A stretch of 64,000 nucleotides of DNA from Pseudaquidulcibacter sp964443435 (GTDB lineage Bacteria > Pseudomonadota > Alphaproteobacteria > Caulobacterales > Aquidulcibacteraceae), in the NCBI GenBank assembly GCA_964443435.1, contig CAYUCW010000001.1, positions 1 to 64,000 of the forward strand. The letters are read 5' to 3'. The notes beneath the pieces were generated by a model that saw nothing but the letters and a program-made list of their open reading frames with translations, did not search any database and had not been told where the DNA came from. The translations under genes were made by a program, and so were the position numbers. Below, piece by piece: positions 26,039 through 34,948 of the stretch (position 1 is the stretch's first letter; each line of letters starts with the position of its first letter).

Positions 26039-28453
26039 TTAATAAAAAGTTTTGCTAAGGGTTATGCCATAGGTTAATGGTTCACCTGTTTCGCCAACAA
26101 TTAAGCCCGTAGAGCCTGATTGTGCGGTTAATTGATTGAAGTATTTCACATCTCCAAGATTTTTTCCCCAAATTGCAAAATCCCAATTATTTGCGGTCCT
26201 TATCCCTGCTCTTGCATTAAAAAGAGTGTATCCGTCAATATATAAATAATCAGAAGGTGTAGAAGATGATGAAAATTTACTTCTAGAAACGCCATCAAGA
26301 CCAAAATAAATCTCGTCATTTGCCGATATAAGTTTGGCGGCTTGTTTATATTCAAAGCCATAAGATGCACTTAGTTTTGATACACCAGGAAGTACTGCAC
26401 CTGAAATATTTTCAACAGAAATTGATCCGCCAGAACGCTCAAGAGCAACAGGAGCATTAGGGAAATCGATATATCTTGAATCAATACTAGTTACATTCAA
26501 ATAGAATAACCAATTAGAATTTGGTCTATAAGATGATTCAATCTCTACACCTCTAACTCTTACCTCTGGAACACTTGCCAAAACCCCGCGCAAAGTTGAA
26601 GAGCCCGAAGCAGCAAGTTGCACGATAGCCTGATAATCTTCTATTTCAGTTAGATAGCCTGCAAAATTTAGTGTAAGTCTATTGCCTAAGAATTGAGTTT
26701 TTAAGCCAATCTCACCATGATTAATTGCTTCAGGCTTAACTGTTGCAAAATCTTTAACCGCTGGCAAACCATCCACGCCATTTGGAATACCATTTAAGTT
26801 TACGCCACCTGATTTAAAGGTATGGGCATAAATTCCGTAAAGAAGAATGTCTTTATCAACTTTATATGAAAGTGTTATGTCGCCTGAAATATTAGTATCT
26901 TCAAAGTCTGCAACATAAAATGAAGATGCAAGTTGATTATCCTTAATAGCTTTTAAAACCGCGTTTGTAGTTTGTAATCCACCTGTTACCACAGCATCAT
27001 AATAAGCGTCTTTGGTATCATAATTATATCTTATGCCTGGCTCTATGCTAAATTTGTCAGTAACTTTCCAAGTAACACGCCCAAATAAAGCGGCACTTTT
27101 GGTATCTAGCCTAACATCACTTGTTTGAGTAAGGCCATTTAAAACAGAAGAATAAGCGGCGGCATCATTAGATCCAGTCACAGACAATAAAGCGGCATTC
27201 GTTGCAGCATTAGCAGGACCATTTAACCAATATGAAGCGGCAGAACCAAGTGCAGTATTGCCAGAAGATCTAATTTTTTGGCTAAAATAGAATGCACCAA
27301 CTAAATAATCAATTTTATCATTGAGTGTTTTGTTAAATCTAAATTCTTGCTGATATTGTTCTGAATCTGAAGGGTTTGCAGATACAGTTGTAATCGGAAT
27401 ACCAATCCAATCTCTATCATTTGAAGGGCGCCAAGACCATGTACGCCAAGCACTTACACTTGTAAGCTTGCCGCCTAAAACATTATAATTAACTTTTAGT
27501 GATGCACCTGAATTATGTTGAAGACCTCTTGTTTTGCTATCATGGTCAACCAATCTATCAAATGGATTAGTGCTTGGTACATTATACCCAAAATTTGCTG
27601 CAAGAGCAGCATATTGACGTGTAACTGCTCTCTGGGTTGGCGCAACTTTTACATAAACTTGACCTGCACCATTTGGATTTTGCTCGCTGTAGTCGCCAGA
27701 GAAAGTAAGTTTTAAATCATCTGTTGCATTCCATAAGATTTGCCCACGCACACTTAGGTTATTAAGTTCATTTACTTTTTCTTTACGTGCAATATTATAA
27801 GATAAGCCATCTCTTGAAGTAAAAGATGTTGAAAGTCTTGCGGCAATTTTATCAGTTAGTGGACTAGATACAGAACCTTTAAACTGCGTGAAATTATAAT
27901 TTCCATAAGTTAAAGATGCTTTTGCTTCGGGGTCGAAACTTGGTGCTCGGGTAGTTATACTAATAGCCCCAGCAGTTGTGTTTTTGCCGTATAGAGTACC
28001 TTGCGGGCCACGTAATATATCAATCTGAGCAACATCTACAAAGTCTAGAGCAGCAGATGCGGCACGCGCATAATAAACATCGTCAATATAGAAACCTACG
28101 CCTTGTTCAATGCCGTCATTAGTAAGACCATATGGCGCGCCAAGACCGCGAATATTAACCGTCGTGTTTCTTTGGTTTTGCGAATAAAATTGAATTGCTG
28201 GCTGCACTTGGGTAAGGCGACTTACGTTAAAGTTACCTGAATTTTCCAATTGTTTTCCTGAAATAGTAGAAACAGTCAATGCAGAATCTTGTAGTCGTTC
28301 GGTTTTGCGTTTTGCAGAAATTATGATTGTGGTGCTTGCAGGGGTAAGATTTTCATTATTCTTAGAATTATCTATTGTTTCTGCAAAGCTTGGTGTTGAA
28401 TAAAGTCCTAGAAGTGTAAATCCAAGAGCTATTTTTGATATTTTATTTGGCAT
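26039..28453 (-). CDS. TonB-dependent receptor, probably for a sulfur compound
   Basis: An 804-residue outer-membrane active transporter. The signal peptide ends near STPSFAE; a plug domain follows (AKRKTERLQDSALTVSTISG through QIDILRGPQGTLYGKNTTAGAIS), then a 22-strand barrel ending in an aromatic residue (GITLSKTFY). The substrate is not visible. Its operon partners (YezD upstream, TauE/SafE exporter downstream) make an organosulfur compound or sulfonate plausible. Iron or vitamin uptake is less favoured, since no iron, heme or cobalamin genes accompany it. Confidence 0.85.
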   Translation of the reverse strand: MPNKISKIALGFTLLGLYSTPSFAETIDNSKNNENLTPASTTIIISAKRKTERLQDSALTVSTISGKQLENSGNFNVSRLTQVQPAIQFYSQNQRNTTVNIRGLGAPYGLTNDGIEQGVGFYIDDVYYARAASAALDFVDVAQIDILRGPQGTLYGKNTTAGAISITTRAPSFDPEAKASLTYGNYNFTQFKGSVSSPLTDKIAARLSTSFTSRDGLSYNIARKEKVNELNNLSVRGQILWNATDDLKLTFSGDYSEQNPNGAGQVYVKVAPTQRAVTRQYAALAANFGYNVPSTNPFDRLVDHDSKTRGLQHNSGASLKVNYNVLGGKLTSVSAWRTWSWRPSNDRDWIGIPITTVSANPSDSEQYQQEFRFNKTLNDKIDYLVGAFYFSQKIRSSGNTALGSAASYWLNGPANAATNAALLSVTGSNDAAAYSSVLNGLTQTSDVRLDTKSAALFGRVTWKVTDKFSIEPGIRYNYDTKDAYYDAVVTGGLQTTNAVLKAIKDNQLASSFYVADFEDTNISGDITLSYKVDKDILLYGIYAHTFKSGGVNLNGIPNGVDGLPAVKDFATVKPEAINHGEIGLKTQFLGNRLTLNFAGYLTEIEDYQAIVQLAASGSSTLRGVLASVPEVRVRGVEIESSYRPNSNWLFYLNVTSIDSRYIDFPNAPVALERSGGSISVENISGAVLPGVSKLSASYGFEYKQAAKLISANDEIYFGLDGVSRSKFSSSSTPSDYLYIDGYTLFNARAGIRTANNWDFAIWGKNLGDVKYFNQLTAQSGSTGLIVGETGEPLTYGITLSKTFY

Positions 28454-28538
28454 TTCTTATCTTTCGTAAGTTTAAGAAGAAATGCCTCCAGTTGTCTGGT
28501 CGGCTATAGTGTTTTCAATGTGAGGGGGAGGAATAGAG

Positions 28539-28709
28539 TTAAAATCTGGTTTTTTCAGTAACATCTAATTGCACGATTTTATTATCGTGTATAGTCAAAG
28601 AAATGGTGCCAAACTTAATTTTACTTAAAGCTTCTTTCACTACTAGTAAGTGGCGTGAAAATTCACCATTTTTTTGACCGTCGTCATTATTAGTTGCAGA
28701 TATCGTCAT
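28539..28709 (-). CDS. yezD: YezD-family small protein (DUF2292)
   Basis: A 56-residue protein matching the DUF2292/YezD pattern: VVKEALSKIKFGTISLTIHDNKIVQLDVTEKTRF spans nearly the whole domain. YezD genes occur with sulfate/cysteine genes and belong to the CymR regulon in Bacillus; the molecular role is unknown. ATG 28709 has AAAGGA upstream; a TTG at 28736 is less likely. It sits between the Rrf2 regulator and the TonB receptor on the same strand. Confidence 0.8.
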   Translation of the reverse strand: MTISATNNDDGQKNGEFSRHLLVVKEALSKIKFGTISLTIHDNKIVQLDVTEKTRF

Positions 28710-28825
28710 ATCAATCCTTTCATGCAAAGCCTGCAATTAAGCTTGGCATGGTCAAGATATACTCAAGTAATTTGATTGACAATAGAAAAAAATAGAATTT
28801 TTAAGGTAAAATGCGCCTAAAAAGA

Positions 28826-28837
28826 GAAAATATTTTC
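28826..28837. promoter_or_regulatory. Palindrome GAAAATATTTTC between the Rrf2 and yezD genes
   Basis: A perfect 12-base palindrome in the gap just after the Rrf2 stop and upstream of yezD. It could be an operator for the Rrf2 protein, but in an A/T-rich genome such palindromes arise by chance. Confidence 0.25.
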
Positions 28838-28850
28838 TTTAATTTAGTAT

Positions 28851-29288
28851 TTATTCAAAATCAAAGACAAGATCATCATATTTAATGCTGTCTGCTAGAC
28901 TAATTGAGTCGAGAATATGGGCTGTCTCATTGCGAAGTTTTATAAGGACTTTTCTTAAACGGCATTTTTCTTCATCTACGCAATTTTTGCATTTTTCAGG
29001 TGCATATTTACTGGCGCACGGTACAAGCGCAAGAGAACCACGAGTAAGCCTTAAAATATCACCATAAGAAATGTCAACAGGTGACAGGGCAAGTTTATAG
29101 CCACCATCGGGGCCACGTCTTGAATTTACTAATCCTTCACGGCATACTTCGGAAAGAATAATAGTTAAGAATTTTATGGGTATATTTTGGCTTTCGGCAA
29201 TTTGCGATAAATGAATATAATCTTTATCGGCATTATCCGCTAAATATTGAAGTGCCCTGATTGTATATTTGGTTTTTTGTGAAAGCAT
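28851..29288 (-). CDS. Rrf2-family transcriptional regulator with cysteine cluster
   Basis: A 145-residue winged-helix regulator. The N-terminus (TKYTIRALQYLADNADKDYI) and recognition helix region (IPIKFLTIILSEVCREGLVNSRRG) are typical of Rrf2 proteins. C91, C100, C103 and C109 could bind an Fe-S cluster or another metal, or sense redox state, but the spacing is not the IscR spacing. The gene heads a same-strand series of yezD, TonB receptor and sulfur exporter, which suggests a CymR-like role in sulfur control. Confidence 0.87.
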   Translation of the reverse strand: MLSQKTKYTIRALQYLADNADKDYIHLSQIAESQNIPIKFLTIILSEVCREGLVNSRRGPDGGYKLALSPVDISYGDILRLTRGSLALVPCASKYAPEKCKNCVDEEKCRLRKVLIKLRNETAHILDSISLADSIKYDDLVFDFE

Positions 29289-29332
29289 TTAATTATTCTA
29301 TACTCTAATTATTGCTTTATCATAAACAAAAA

Positions 29333-29353
29333 GCGCGCCAAATTATGGCGCGC
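29333..29353 (-). terminator. Rho-independent terminator of rpmG
   Basis: An 8-base GC-only-rich stem (GCGCGCCA / TGGCGCGC) with a 5-base loop, followed on the minus strand by TTTTTGTTT. It lies 27 bases after the rpmG stop. Confidence 0.88.
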
Positions 29354-29380
29354 ATGTTTAAATAAGCATAAAGCTTAATT

Positions 29381-29548
29381 TTATTTGATTTTGCCTTCAA
29401 CAAACTCAACATGTTTACGAACCACAGGATCGTATTTATTCATGCGAAGTTTTTCAGTTTTAGTACGTGCGTTCTTTTTAGTTACGTAAAAGAAGCCAGT
29501 GCCTGCTGACGAATTAAGGCGAATTTTAATTGAGGCTGGTTTAGCCAT
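29381..29548 (-). CDS. rpmG: 50S ribosomal protein L33
   Basis: A 55-residue zinc-less L33 beginning MAKPASIKIRLNSSAGTGFFY and ending with the basic KLRMNKYDPVVRKHVEF region. There is no CxxC pair, so it is the zinc-independent form. ATG 29548 has AGGGG upstream; the longer frame from 29575 is not supported. rpmG near divK-pleD and an MFS gene is the Caulobacter-type order. Confidence 0.97.
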   Translation of the reverse strand: MAKPASIKIRLNSSAGTGFFYVTKKNARTKTEKLRMNKYDPVVRKHVEFVEGKIK

Positions 29549-29617
29549 TTTAGACCCCTGCGCTAAAAGCTGCAAAATGAAAACGATGTGCGCCTACACC
29601 ACGTTTAGAAATTAAAG

Positions 29618-30769
29618 TCAAGGAATGCCTACAGTCTTTTGTCTGTAAAATAGTGCTAAAATTGGTAATAGCCCTAAAAAAGCTAAACAATACATAAGTC
29701 CATTCGGTCCTTGCCATTCCATAAAAGCCCCAGCAGTTAAAGGCGCAATCAATTGTCCTACGCAATATGTTGTGCCAAAAGTTGCGTTATTACTTGCGAT
29801 TTCGTCTTTATTATTTAATTCTGCAAAACCTAAAAGGCCAAGTGTATAATAACCCGTTGTTGCGCCTGACCAAATGCCTGCAAGAATCAATAATAAATAA
29901 TCTGGCATTTTTATTGTCATTAAGAATGGAAATGTAACCGCAATGATTCCAATGATAAATAATGTCTTATTTCTTCCAATTTTATCGGAAAGCGCCCCAA
30001 TTGGGGTTTGTAAAAGCAAATTACCAAAAGCGCAGGCGGTAATGATTAAGCCTTCAATACTTACATTAAGCTCAATTCGTCTTACCCATACAGGCAAAAG
30101 ATTAAATGCCGCCGTTTCAATTGCCCCAATAACAAAAGCCGGTAAAAATAATAAAGGGGTAATTTTCCAATTAAGGAATACTTTAAAGAATCCTGATGAT
30201 TCTTTGTTGGGTTTGGTTATAGAAAGGGTAGGGGCAAAATAATAAAGAAGCGGCAATGCTGTTAAGACCATTATTATATAAATGCTTTGATTGCTTGCGT
30301 GTCCAAATTTGGCAATTAATATTCCGCCAATCCCTGCGCCAAATGAAAAAAGGGTGGCGTATAGGCCAAGAACCCTACCGCGATATTTTTCAGGTGCAAG
30401 CTCAAGTATCCAGCTTTCCGAAGCAACAAACATTAAAGTCACAATTACCGAAAAAAAGAATCTTATAAGTGTCCAAATATATGGGCCATTTGTTATTGTG
30501 AATAAATAATAGCAAACTAATATTAAAACTATTGAAGCCGCCAAAAACTCTTTGATTGGGATTATTCTTAAAAGTCTTGGTATAAAAGGCGTGAATAATA
30601 ATGGCGCAAACCCTACAATACTTATTAAACCGCCAATCTGGGTGTTTAAAAGGCCATAATCATCCATTCTTAGGGAAAATATAGGGCCTATTAAACCAAA
30701 ACCTAATGCCGATATAAACCCATAGGAAACCGCAATAATAAGTGTAAACCAGAGTTTAGAGATTTTCAT
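29618..30769 (-). CDS. MFS transporter (YcaD-like)
   Basis: A 383-residue, 12-helix major-facilitator protein. The loop RYRGRVLGLYATLFSFGAG-type segment after helix 4 and the central GALSDKIGRNKTLF motif A place it in MFS; the overall pattern resembles YcaD/drug-resistance-type members. It overlaps the oxygenase stop (TAATG), so the two are coupled. Substrate unknown; export of the oxygenase product or import of its substrate is possible. Confidence 0.82.
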   Translation of the reverse strand: MKISKLWFTLIIAVSYGFISALGFGLIGPIFSLRMDDYGLLNTQIGGLISIVGFAPLLFTPFIPRLLRIIPIKEFLAASIVLILVCYYLFTITNGPYIWTLIRFFFSVIVTLMFVASESWILELAPEKYRGRVLGLYATLFSFGAGIGGILIAKFGHASNQSIYIIMVLTALPLLYYFAPTLSITKPNKESSGFFKVFLNWKITPLLFLPAFVIGAIETAAFNLLPVWVRRIELNVSIEGLIITACAFGNLLLQTPIGALSDKIGRNKTLFIIGIIAVTFPFLMTIKMPDYLLLILAGIWSGATTGYYTLGLLGFAELNNKDEIASNNATFGTTYCVGQLIAPLTAGAFMEWQGPNGLMYCLAFLGLLPILALFYRQKTVGIP

Positions 30770-31695
30770 TACGCAAGGTTAATTTCTCTTAAGCGCTGCA
30801 TAAGGAAATCTTGGGCACTGATTGGTTCAAATTTTGAGGTGCCACAATTTGGCAAAGTCTCAATTATATAATCGGGATTAAAATGCAAAAAGAATGGCAT
30901 TGAATATCTTGAAAATTTAGAACGTTCAGGATTTGGATTAATCACCCTATGAATTGTCGAAGGAAGTTTATTATTAGTAAGTCTTGAAAGCATATCGCCA
31001 ATATTAACCGCAATACTTCCTTTTGGGGCGGTAACATTCTGCCATTCATTATTGCGGTCTAATAATTGAAGGCCTGGCTCATCTGCGCCTAGTAGGAGGG
31101 TGATTACATTTATATCGCCATGTGCGCCTGCACGAATTGCGCCCGCCGGTATATCGCCTATTACAGGCGGATAATGTAAAAGCCTTAGTATTGAATTGCC
31201 TTGATTAACGGTATTATCAAAAAAGTCTGGTTCAAGCTTAAGATAGATTGCAATTGCTTTTAAAATATTCTTTCCCAATAAATCAAAAGCTTCAAACATT
31301 TCGTTTATATTGGAATTAAAGTCTTTAATATGGCTTACTTCAATATTATCTCGCATAAATTCTTTATATTTGTGATTTTGAGGAAGAATGCGACCATGAT
31401 GCCAAAATTCTTTTAAATCGGCGATTTTATGATCTTTTGCGGTTTCAACACCAAAAGAAGTATAACCGCGCTGTCCGCCATGCCCAATATCAATATATGA
31501 TTTTTTAATTTCTTCATCCAAAGCAAAAAATGCTTTTGCAGAATTTTCCACATTATCAATAATATTTTGATCTACGCCATGATTAGAAATAATGGCAAAG
31601 CCATAGGTTTCAAACCATTTCCCGATTTCTTGTGAAAATGCATCTGGACTTGCAGAAAAAGTTTCCATTGAGACAGAGTGTATAATTGAGTCCAT
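30769..31695 (-). CDS. 2-oxoglutarate/Fe(II) dioxygenase, isopenicillin-N-synthase-like family
   Basis: A 308-residue non-heme iron oxygenase. The N-terminal DIOX_N region contains FAIISNHGVDQNIID, and the double-stranded beta-helix core has the facial triad HGD (in RAGAHGDINVITLL) and a later His (STIHRVINP), with the cosubstrate-binding Arg-x-Ser as RYS. Family members in alphaproteobacteria are often encoded near rpmG and an MFS gene, but no substrate is known. ATG 31695 has AGAGGCA upstream; the longer TTG frame from 31731 is less likely. The stop overlaps the MFS start. Confidence 0.88.
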   Translation of the reverse strand: MDSIIHSVSMETFSASPDAFSQEIGKWFETYGFAIISNHGVDQNIIDNVENSAKAFFALDEEIKKSYIDIGHGGQRGYTSFGVETAKDHKIADLKEFWHHGRILPQNHKYKEFMRDNIEVSHIKDFNSNINEMFEAFDLLGKNILKAIAIYLKLEPDFFDNTVNQGNSILRLLHYPPVIGDIPAGAIRAGAHGDINVITLLLGADEPGLQLLDRNNEWQNVTAPKGSIAVNIGDMLSRLTNNKLPSTIHRVINPNPERSKFSRYSMPFFLHFNPDYIIETLPNCGTSKFEPISAQDFLMQRLREINLA

Positions 31696-31703
31696 AATTG
31701 CCT

Positions 31704-32012
31704 CTATTTTGAATTTAGTCTTGCAATCCAACCACCGCCGGCAATTGGCATAGCGCGTTTAATATTTCCAGATTTAAGTTCTTCTTTTAAAAGATTTCCA
31801 ATCGGCGCGAAAAGGCTTGGTGTGCCTTCGCCTGCACTTAAAGAGAATTTGAATAGAATTTTGACCTCTTTGTCGCTTTTATTATCAATAATTGCCTTTT
31901 TAACAATTGCCAAAGCTTCGACATGTTCAATATTTTCTAAATTAATAGTTAAATCAGTGTCTAAGTTTTGACTAAAAATTTCTAATTCTTGTGAATTTTC
32001 GTCGTTAACCAT
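31704..32012 (-). CDS. Small protein with weak Smr-domain resemblance
   Basis: A 102-residue protein whose second half (HVEALAIVKKAI, then KILFKFSLSAGEGTP and AMPIAGGGWIARL) loosely follows the Smr domain plan of a helix, a beta strand, a GxG loop and a C-terminal GG-turn-strand. The match is weak and the function is not known. It ends eight bases before the oxygenase ATG on the same strand, so it is probably the first gene of a three-gene operon with the oxygenase and the MFS transporter. Confidence 0.5.
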   Translation of the reverse strand: MVNDENSQELEIFSQNLDTDLTINLENIEHVEALAIVKKAIIDNKSDKEVKILFKFSLSAGEGTPSLFAPIGNLLKEELKSGNIKRAMPIAGGGWIARLNSK

Positions 32013-32282
32013 TTGTATTGGTCTTTCTCCAGTTTGTTAAGCCTTTGGCAATTCTTTGGTAAGGTTTGCATAATAATCATTTACATTAAGTTATCACGCC
32101 ACAGTTTGTAAACCAAATCTTCACTGAAAACATACTGAAATTAATAGTTTTGAAATCTTTTGGAAACCAACGATTTACTTTTAGGTTTCATTGTAGGTTC
32201 ATCAGAGTAAATATCTGTAATTTTAAATATTAATAATTTGCCTAAGAAGTATTGGCAAAAATGGTGGTAAAAAGGATAAGAA

Positions 32283-32531
32283 ATGTCAGTAGCTGTTGTT
32301 TTAAATGAAATTGAAAATATAGATTATTTTTCTAAAGGTCTTTCACATTCAACTGGTGTTGGTGCTGCACTTGATTTAGTAGAAGCACATAAATGGTTTA
32401 ATATTGCTGCAATGAAAGGCAATAATGAAGCTAAAATTCGTCGTAAAGAACTTTCAGAAGTTATGTCTGAATTCCAAATCTCTGCGGCGCAACGTGCGGC
32501 TCGTGATTATTTAACTAAAGGCGTAAATTAA
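32283..32531 (+). CDS. Small SEL1-like repeat protein
   Basis: An 82-residue protein with one SEL1-type repeat: YFSKGLSHSTGVGAALDLVEAHKWFNIAAMKG, followed by a helix rich in Glu/Arg ending RAARDYL. Short proteins of this kind are widespread in alphaproteobacteria without known function. AAGGATAAGAA lies before ATG 32283. The 270 bases upstream hold no other recognisable feature. It converges on the polysaccharide export gene at 32548. Confidence 0.7.
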   Translation: MSVAVVLNEIENIDYFSKGLSHSTGVGAALDLVEAHKWFNIAAMKGNNEAKIRRKELSEVMSEFQISAAQRAARDYLTKGVN

Positions 32532-32547
32532 ACTATTGTGTTGGCCG

Positions 32548-33306
32548 CTAATATGTGCGGCCGCCAATGGAATAATTAAAGCCAATTGTTACAGGCAATG
32601 CATCCCTTATGAATTGCTGTGTGAATAGTCCGGCTTCAGCAATTTTTGATTTAGGAACCCAAATTACGTCAAAGCGTCTTAATCTTGGTAAAGCCGCATA
32701 ATAATTTGGATCTGATAATATAGTTCGCATATTATATGTACGCATAAAAGGTTGGCCGCCAGCGCCACGCCTTAAGACTACTAAATCATCGCGCTTAGCA
32801 GAGTTTAAAAACCCGCCGGCAATGGTAATTGCTTGAAGTGGGTCAATTTCCCCTGGTAAATCATAGATTCCAGGCTTGGCGACTTCGCCACCAATAAAGA
32901 TTTTTTGTGATGCAAAAGCTTTTGGCGCAATACTTATTTTAGGGTTTCTTAATTGTGCCGAATATGCGCCCTCAAGCATAGCTTGCAATTCATAAGCATT
33001 TCTATCAGCTATCATTATATTGCCGATTAAGTTCGGTGCAATGCGTCCATCTGGCGCTACTATAACTGTTTTTGATAATTCAGGCGCACCAAGCACATTA
33101 ATCTCTATCTCATCACCTGGATAGAATCTATAACCTTCATCTGCATCAGTCCAACTAGGGAAGGCGGGTTGTGTAGGGAAGTATTGTGTTTGTGCAGGTG
33201 AGGGAGTGCGATAATTACGCGCTTCATTGCCCAGCCCTTTAATATTATTAAATGAGCACGCACTTAAACCTATCACTGATATTAAGATTAGATATTTACT
33301 AACCAT
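32548..33306 (-). CDS. hfsD: Outer-membrane polysaccharide export lipoprotein, HfsD/Wza-like
   Basis: A 252-residue Wza-family export channel component. A lipoprotein signal (LSACSFN) is followed by the poly-export domain (YRFYPGDEIEINVLGAPELSKTVIVAPDGRI) and an SLBB domain (KIFIGGEVAKPGIYDLPGE). Its length and place next to a GumC-like gene on the opposite strand match HfsD of the Caulobacter holdfast cluster. Specific assignment to holdfast rather than another exopolysaccharide is inference from the whole cluster. Confidence 0.78.
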   Translation of the reverse strand: MVSKYLILISVIGLSACSFNNIKGLGNEARNYRTPSPAQTQYFPTQPAFPSWTDADEGYRFYPGDEIEINVLGAPELSKTVIVAPDGRIAPNLIGNIMIADRNAYELQAMLEGAYSAQLRNPKISIAPKAFASQKIFIGGEVAKPGIYDLPGEIDPLQAITIAGGFLNSAKRDDLVVLRRGAGGQPFMRTYNMRTILSDPNYYAALPRLRRFDVIWVPKSKIAEAGLFTQQFIRDALPVTIGFNYSIGGRTY

Positions 33307-33425
33307 TGAAAAAACTTCCCTTTTTATAGCTAAAAATCAGTTAACACCAAAATATGAAATAGTTTATTAATAAATTTAAAGCAATTTCCTATTTATAAGA
33401 ATCAAATGCGAAAATATTTTTTATT

Positions 33426-34898
33426 ATGAATCTAGGTAATTCTACAAATCAAAATAATATAAGCGGGTCATCAAATGGCAGGCCGGTTTATGGTATTGGT
33501 GATTGGATAAATTTATTATTGCGTGAATTCTGGCTTATGCTTGCGGTTTTCTTGCTTATTTGTTTGCTTGGCCTTGCTTATGCCATGACTTTGCAAAAAA
33601 AATATACTGCCCAAGCAAGGATATCTGTCTTAGTTGGTGATGAATATGTATACTCTCCGCGCGTTGGTGCCGCAGGGGTTGGCGCTTCACCTAAACAAGA
33701 ACAAATAGTTCAGTCAGAAGTAGAGGTTATAACTTCGGCTCAAGTTTCAGATAGGGTTGTAGCGCATATTGGCCCTAAAAATTTATATTCGTCAAAAGAA
33801 TTAGTTACGCATGGAACTGGCCCAATTGAAGAGCAATATCAAAGGATTGCGGTGGAAAACTTCCGTAAAGAATTTGGCGCTTCAGCAACGCCTAATACTA
33901 CGGTAATTAAACTTAGCTATGCTAATCATAATCCTAAAATTGCCGCTGATGCACTTAATAAGCTAATTGATGAGTATTTATTGTACCGTAAAGAAGTTTT
34001 ATTCGAAAACCGTGCAGGTGTTTTAGGCAAGCAGAAGACTGAATTTAATAATGAATTAGACGCAGTTCAAGCACAAATCGAAAGCTTATTAACGCAGAAT
34101 GGTGTTGCTGATTATGAAAGCGAAAAAAATTCAGTATTTGCGCAATTAAGCCTAAGCCGTCAAGAATTGCTTAATACGCAATCGCGCCTTAGTGAAGCAA
34201 TTGGTAGGTCCAATGCTACTAATTCAAGTTATTCAAGAGAGCCTTCACAAGTAAGGCTATCATTTGAATCAGATAATACACGTCGTAAAATTGACCTTGA
34301 GCAACAAATGGCTGAATTACTTACCAAATATACTGAGCAAAGTCAGCCTGTTCAAGAATTGCAAAAAAGAATTAATGCGATTGATAGTGTGATTTCTTCA
34401 GAAGCAGGACGCAATGCAGGCTTGGTTAAAACTGGCCCTAATCCAGTACGTGATAGTATTGCAACTGATAGATCGCGCAATACTGCAGAGGTGATTGCAC
34501 TTCGTAATAGAGAGGCAGTATTAATAAGCCAATTACAACAAGTTCAAGGCCGAGCTGAGCAAATTGCGCAAATGCGCCCTCAATACGAAGATTTATTACG
34601 TAAAAAGCTTGTTTTAGAAGAGCAAGTCAAACAATTTGCTAGCAAAGAAGCAGAGGCACTTGCATTAAATAACCTTCAAAGCAATTTAAATGAAAACATC
34701 AGAGTGATTGAACGTGCAATTCCGCCTTCAAAAGGTACAAGCATGAAAAGCCTAATAATGTTGGGTTCAATTTTATTTGGTGGATTTACTGCATTAGTGG
34801 CTGGGGCAATGCGTGCCTTAACAAGATCTAGATTTCCTTCAAAAAGCTCGATTTCAAGAACTCTTGGTTTGCCAATTCTTGCTACGGTTTCAAGATAA
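33426..34898 (+). CDS. hfsA: Wzz/GumC-type polysaccharide co-polymerase, HfsA-like
   Basis: A 490-residue chain-length/export protein of the inner membrane. There is an N-terminal Wzz domain with one transmembrane helix (EFWLMLAVFLLICLLGLAYAM), a long periplasmic coiled-coil (about residues 180-430, with repeated QNGVADYES / QIAQMRPQYEDLLRKKL segments), and a C-terminal helix (SLIMLGSILFGGFTALVAG). No kinase domain is fused; a separate kinase-like protein follows. This is the HfsA arrangement. Confidence 0.78.
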   Translation: MNLGNSTNQNNISGSSNGRPVYGIGDWINLLLREFWLMLAVFLLICLLGLAYAMTLQKKYTAQARISVLVGDEYVYSPRVGAAGVGASPKQEQIVQSEVEVITSAQVSDRVVAHIGPKNLYSSKELVTHGTGPIEEQYQRIAVENFRKEFGASATPNTTVIKLSYANHNPKIAADALNKLIDEYLLYRKEVLFENRAGVLGKQKTEFNNELDAVQAQIESLLTQNGVADYESEKNSVFAQLSLSRQELLNTQSRLSEAIGRSNATNSSYSREPSQVRLSFESDNTRRKIDLEQQMAELLTKYTEQSQPVQELQKRINAIDSVISSEAGRNAGLVKTGPNPVRDSIATDRSRNTAEVIALRNREAVLISQLQQVQGRAEQIAQMRPQYEDLLRKKLVLEEQVKQFASKEAEALALNNLQSNLNENIRVIERAIPPSKGTSMKSLIMLGSILFGGFTALVAGAMRALTRSRFPSKSSISRTLGLPILATVSR

Positions 34899-34948
34899 GA
34901 AGCATAATTCTAATTGTCAGAATCAATATTAAGTTTTACGCTTAAAAA

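Noticed and set aside
28454..28538. Riboswitch in the leader of the TonB receptor gene
   Set aside because: I could not match any known cobalamin, SAM or TPP core. The leader is under 100 bases and has no clear multi-stem fold.
32543..32562. GGCCGC / GCGGCC hairpin as a terminator for the SEL1-like and export genes
   Set aside because: It overlaps the end of the export gene's coding sequence and has no T tract on either side.
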